Source of the DNA: Deltaproteobacteria bacterium
GTDB lineage: Bacteria; Desulfobacterota; SM23-61
Assembly: GCA_026388915.1 (NCBI GenBank)
Contig: JAPLIW010000512.1
Span: 1 to 14,287 of the forward strand
Direction: 5' to 3'
Length of the DNA stretch: 14,287 bases
A program made the translations under genes and the position numbers. The notes beneath the pieces are model-generated. The model was not told the DNA's origin and searched no databases. It saw only the letters and a program-made list of their open reading frames with translations. This document shows positions 12,876 through 14,287 of this stretch, piece by piece. Each line of letters starts with the position of its first letter. Position 1 is the first letter of the stretch.

Positions 12876-14075
12876 ATGGCAACCGGAATTCGTGACAAAG
12901 TGGCCATTTTGGGCATGGGTTGCACCCGCTTCGGAGAAAGGTGGGAGTCTTCCGGCGAGGACCTGATCATCGAAGCCTTTCAGGAGGCGCTGGCCGACGC
13001 GGGGATCGAGAAAAAGGAAATCCAGGCGGCCTGGTTCGGGACCCACATCGATGAAGTGAATGTGGGAAAGAGCGGGGTCCCCCTGGCCACCACCCTGAAG
13101 CTGCCCTTCATTCCCGTAACCCGCACGGAAAATTACTGCGCCACCGGGACCGAGGCATTCCGCGGCGCCTGCTATGCCGTGGCCGCGGGGGTGTACGACA
13201 TCTGCCTGGCCCAGGGGGTGGAAAAGCTGAAAGACACGGGATACGGGGGACTCCCGGCGACCACCGCCTTCGGCCAGTTGCAGGCCCTGCTGGGGCCCAA
13301 TGCCACGGCGCCGGGGCTCTTCGCTCAGCTGGCCACGAGCTATTTCGCCAAGTACCAGGTCGACCCCAAGCTGGGGAAGAAAGCCATCGCCCACATTTCG
13401 GCCAAAAGCCATGCCAACGGCGTCCTGAATCCCAAGGCCCACCTGCGCAAGGCCGTATCCGAAGAGCAGATCATCAATGCGCCCATGATCGCCTATCCCC
13501 TCGGCCTTTTCGACTGCTGCGGGGTCAGCGACGGGTCGGCGGCGGCCATCGTGACCACCCCGGAGATCGCCCGGTCGTTGAAGAAAACCGAGCCGGTCCT
13601 GGTGAAGGCCTTGGCCATCTCCGTCTCCTCGGGGGAAGAGGCCATATTCACCAACTGGGATGGGGCCCACCTGGAGACCACCTTCCGGGCGGGGCAGATG
13701 GCCTTCAAGGAGGCGGGAATCAAGAACCCGCGGGAAGAGATCAGCATGATGGAGGTCCACGACTGCTTCTCCATCACCGAACTGACGGTGTACGAGGACC
13801 TGCTGATTTCGCCCCGGGGAAAGGCGATCGAGGACATCCTGAACGGCTTCTTCGACCTCAAGGGGAAGATTCCCTGCCAGCCCGACGGAGGGCTGAAGTG
13901 CTTCGGCCATCCCATCGGCGCCTCCGGGCTGCGCATGCTCTACGAGATGTACAGCCAGCTCCTGGGGAGGTGGCCGGAGGAGAGAAGGGTGAAGAACCCC
14001 CGCTTCGGCCTGACCCACAACCTGGGCGGAATCCCCTCGACCAACGTGTGCTCCATAGCTATTATCGGGAGGTAA
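12876..14075 (+). CDS. Thiolase-family acyl-CoA acetyltransferase (SCP2-thiolase type)
   Basis: This 399-residue thiolase-fold enzyme cleaves a 3-oxoacyl-CoA with CoA or runs the reverse condensation. The nucleophile is C88 in ENYCATGTEAF. H295 (VHDCFSITEL) and H345 (GGLKCFGHPIGASG) complete the usual set, and the C-terminal HNLGGIPSTNV loop is typical of the SCP2-like group. The ATG directly follows the upstream TAG; its AAGGAGG (12861-12867) lies inside the end of the upstream gene, so translation is coupled and equal amounts are likely. Pairing with a DUF35 fusion resembles the archaeal thiolase/HMG-CoA synthase complex and two-part thiolases such as BbsAB of anaerobic toluene degradation. 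The substrate is unknown; a branched or aromatic 3-oxoacyl-CoA is possible. Confidence 0.92.
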   Translation: MATGIRDKVAILGMGCTRFGERWESSGEDLIIEAFQEALADAGIEKKEIQAAWFGTHIDEVNVGKSGVPLATTLKLPFIPVTRTENYCATGTEAFRGACYAVAAGVYDICLAQGVEKLKDTGYGGLPATTAFGQLQALLGPNATAPGLFAQLATSYFAKYQVDPKLGKKAIAHISAKSHANGVLNPKAHLRKAVSEEQIINAPMIAYPLGLFDCCGVSDGSAAAIVTTPEIARSLKKTEPVLVKALAISVSSGEEAIFTNWDGAHLETTFRAGQMAFKEAGIKNPREEISMMEVHDCFSITELTVYEDLLISPRGKAIEDILNGFFDLKGKIPCQPDGGLKCFGHPIGASGLRMLYEMYSQLLGRWPEERRVKNPRFGLTHNLGGIPSTNVCSIAIIGR

Positions 14076-14082
14076 AAACGAT

Positions 14083-14286
14083 TTAGCCACAGAGGGCACA
14101 GAGATCTCAAAATGCCAAATTCCAAATCCCAAAATCCAAATAAATTCCAATATCCAATTTTCCAAACCTCTAACCGGCAGGATTCGGAATTTTGGGAATT
14201 GATTTTTAAAGATTATTTGGGATTTGGTGCTTGGGATTTGGAATTTTCGCATAAAACTCTGTGATCTCTGTGTCCTCTGTGGCTAA
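14083..14286. repeat. Intergenic inverted-repeat element, copy B
   Basis: This element of about 204 bp begins 8 bp after the thiolase stop. Its terminal inverted repeats are 22 bp (14083-14104 and 14265-14286), matching at 21 of 22 positions, and begin TTAGCCACAGAGG. Inside, heptads of the type ATTCCAA run on the left (14112-14139 and 14144-14157) and their complement on the right (ATTTGGGATTTGG around 14215). It shares the inner segment and the CACAGAG-type ends with copy A at 290-466. No gene is inside. It is probably a dispersed non-autonomous repeat; no target duplication can be checked because the window ends one base later. Confidence 0.8.
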
Positions 14287-14287
14287 T

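Noticed and set aside
11940..14252. 770-codon open frame on the minus strand
   Set aside because: It lies antisense to the synthase-like and thiolase genes, both of which have clear motifs and ribosome sites. Its translation is a His/Pro/Gly-rich shadow with no domain, and it runs into the repeat element.

Overview
The window reads as chromosomal DNA of a Gram-negative, probably anaerobic bacterium. lpxC, which makes lipid A, shows an outer membrane. A ferredoxin-linked 2-oxoacid oxidoreductase subunit, a stand-alone acyl-CoA carboxyltransferase, a MaoC hydratase and a thiolase/HMG-CoA-synthase-like pair point to anaerobic acyl-CoA metabolism. Gene content, the NtrYX pair and spacers full of short-period repeats suggest Desulfobacterota (former Deltaproteobacteria). 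This taxonomic call is inference, not a search result.

Layout. (1) 1-2114, plus strand: the 3' end of a 2-oxoacid:ferredoxin oxidoreductase gamma subunit, a D-2-hydroxyacid dehydrogenase and a MaoC hydratase, separated by repeat-filled spacers. (2) 2190-3752, minus strand: a biotin-dependent carboxyltransferase subunit, convergent with the MaoC gene across a 75-bp hairpin spacer. (3) 3911-4435: a short RodZ-like HTH membrane protein, divergent from the carboxyltransferase. (4) 4652-10376: a sigma-54-type promoter, then lpxC, an NtrY-type kinase, an NtrX-type sigma-54 activator and a second D-2-hydroxyacid dehydrogenase, probably one operon. (5) 10377-11385: a spacer with a strong hairpin and a possible promoter, then two small unrecognised genes, one with a Cys-Cys-Gly/Gly-Gly-Cys motif. 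(6) 11418-14075: an HMG-CoA-synthase-like protein fused to a DUF35 zinc-ribbon/OB domain, directly abutting a thiolase. (7) 14083-14286: a repeat element with 22-bp terminal inverted repeats.

How the parts work together. The envelope/regulatory block suggests a feedback loop: an NtrC-family activator encoded two genes downstream of lpxC could fire the sigma-54-type promoter ahead of lpxC, tying lipid A synthesis to an envelope sensor kinase. The metabolic genes on both sides could handle 2-oxo/2-hydroxy acids and their CoA esters (oxidative decarboxylation, hydration, carboxyl transfer, thiolysis). The exact substrates cannot be read from sequence.

The most unusual items are three. The HMG-CoA-synthase-like domain has lost its Glu/Cys/His catalytic triad while its thiolase partner keeps its own. 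The intergenic repeats belong to several sequence families that share a 7-nt period and an inverted layout. The lpxC-ntrY spacer has overlapping complementary segments that could form a pseudoknot. No tRNA, rRNA, CRISPR array, transposase or phage gene was seen.
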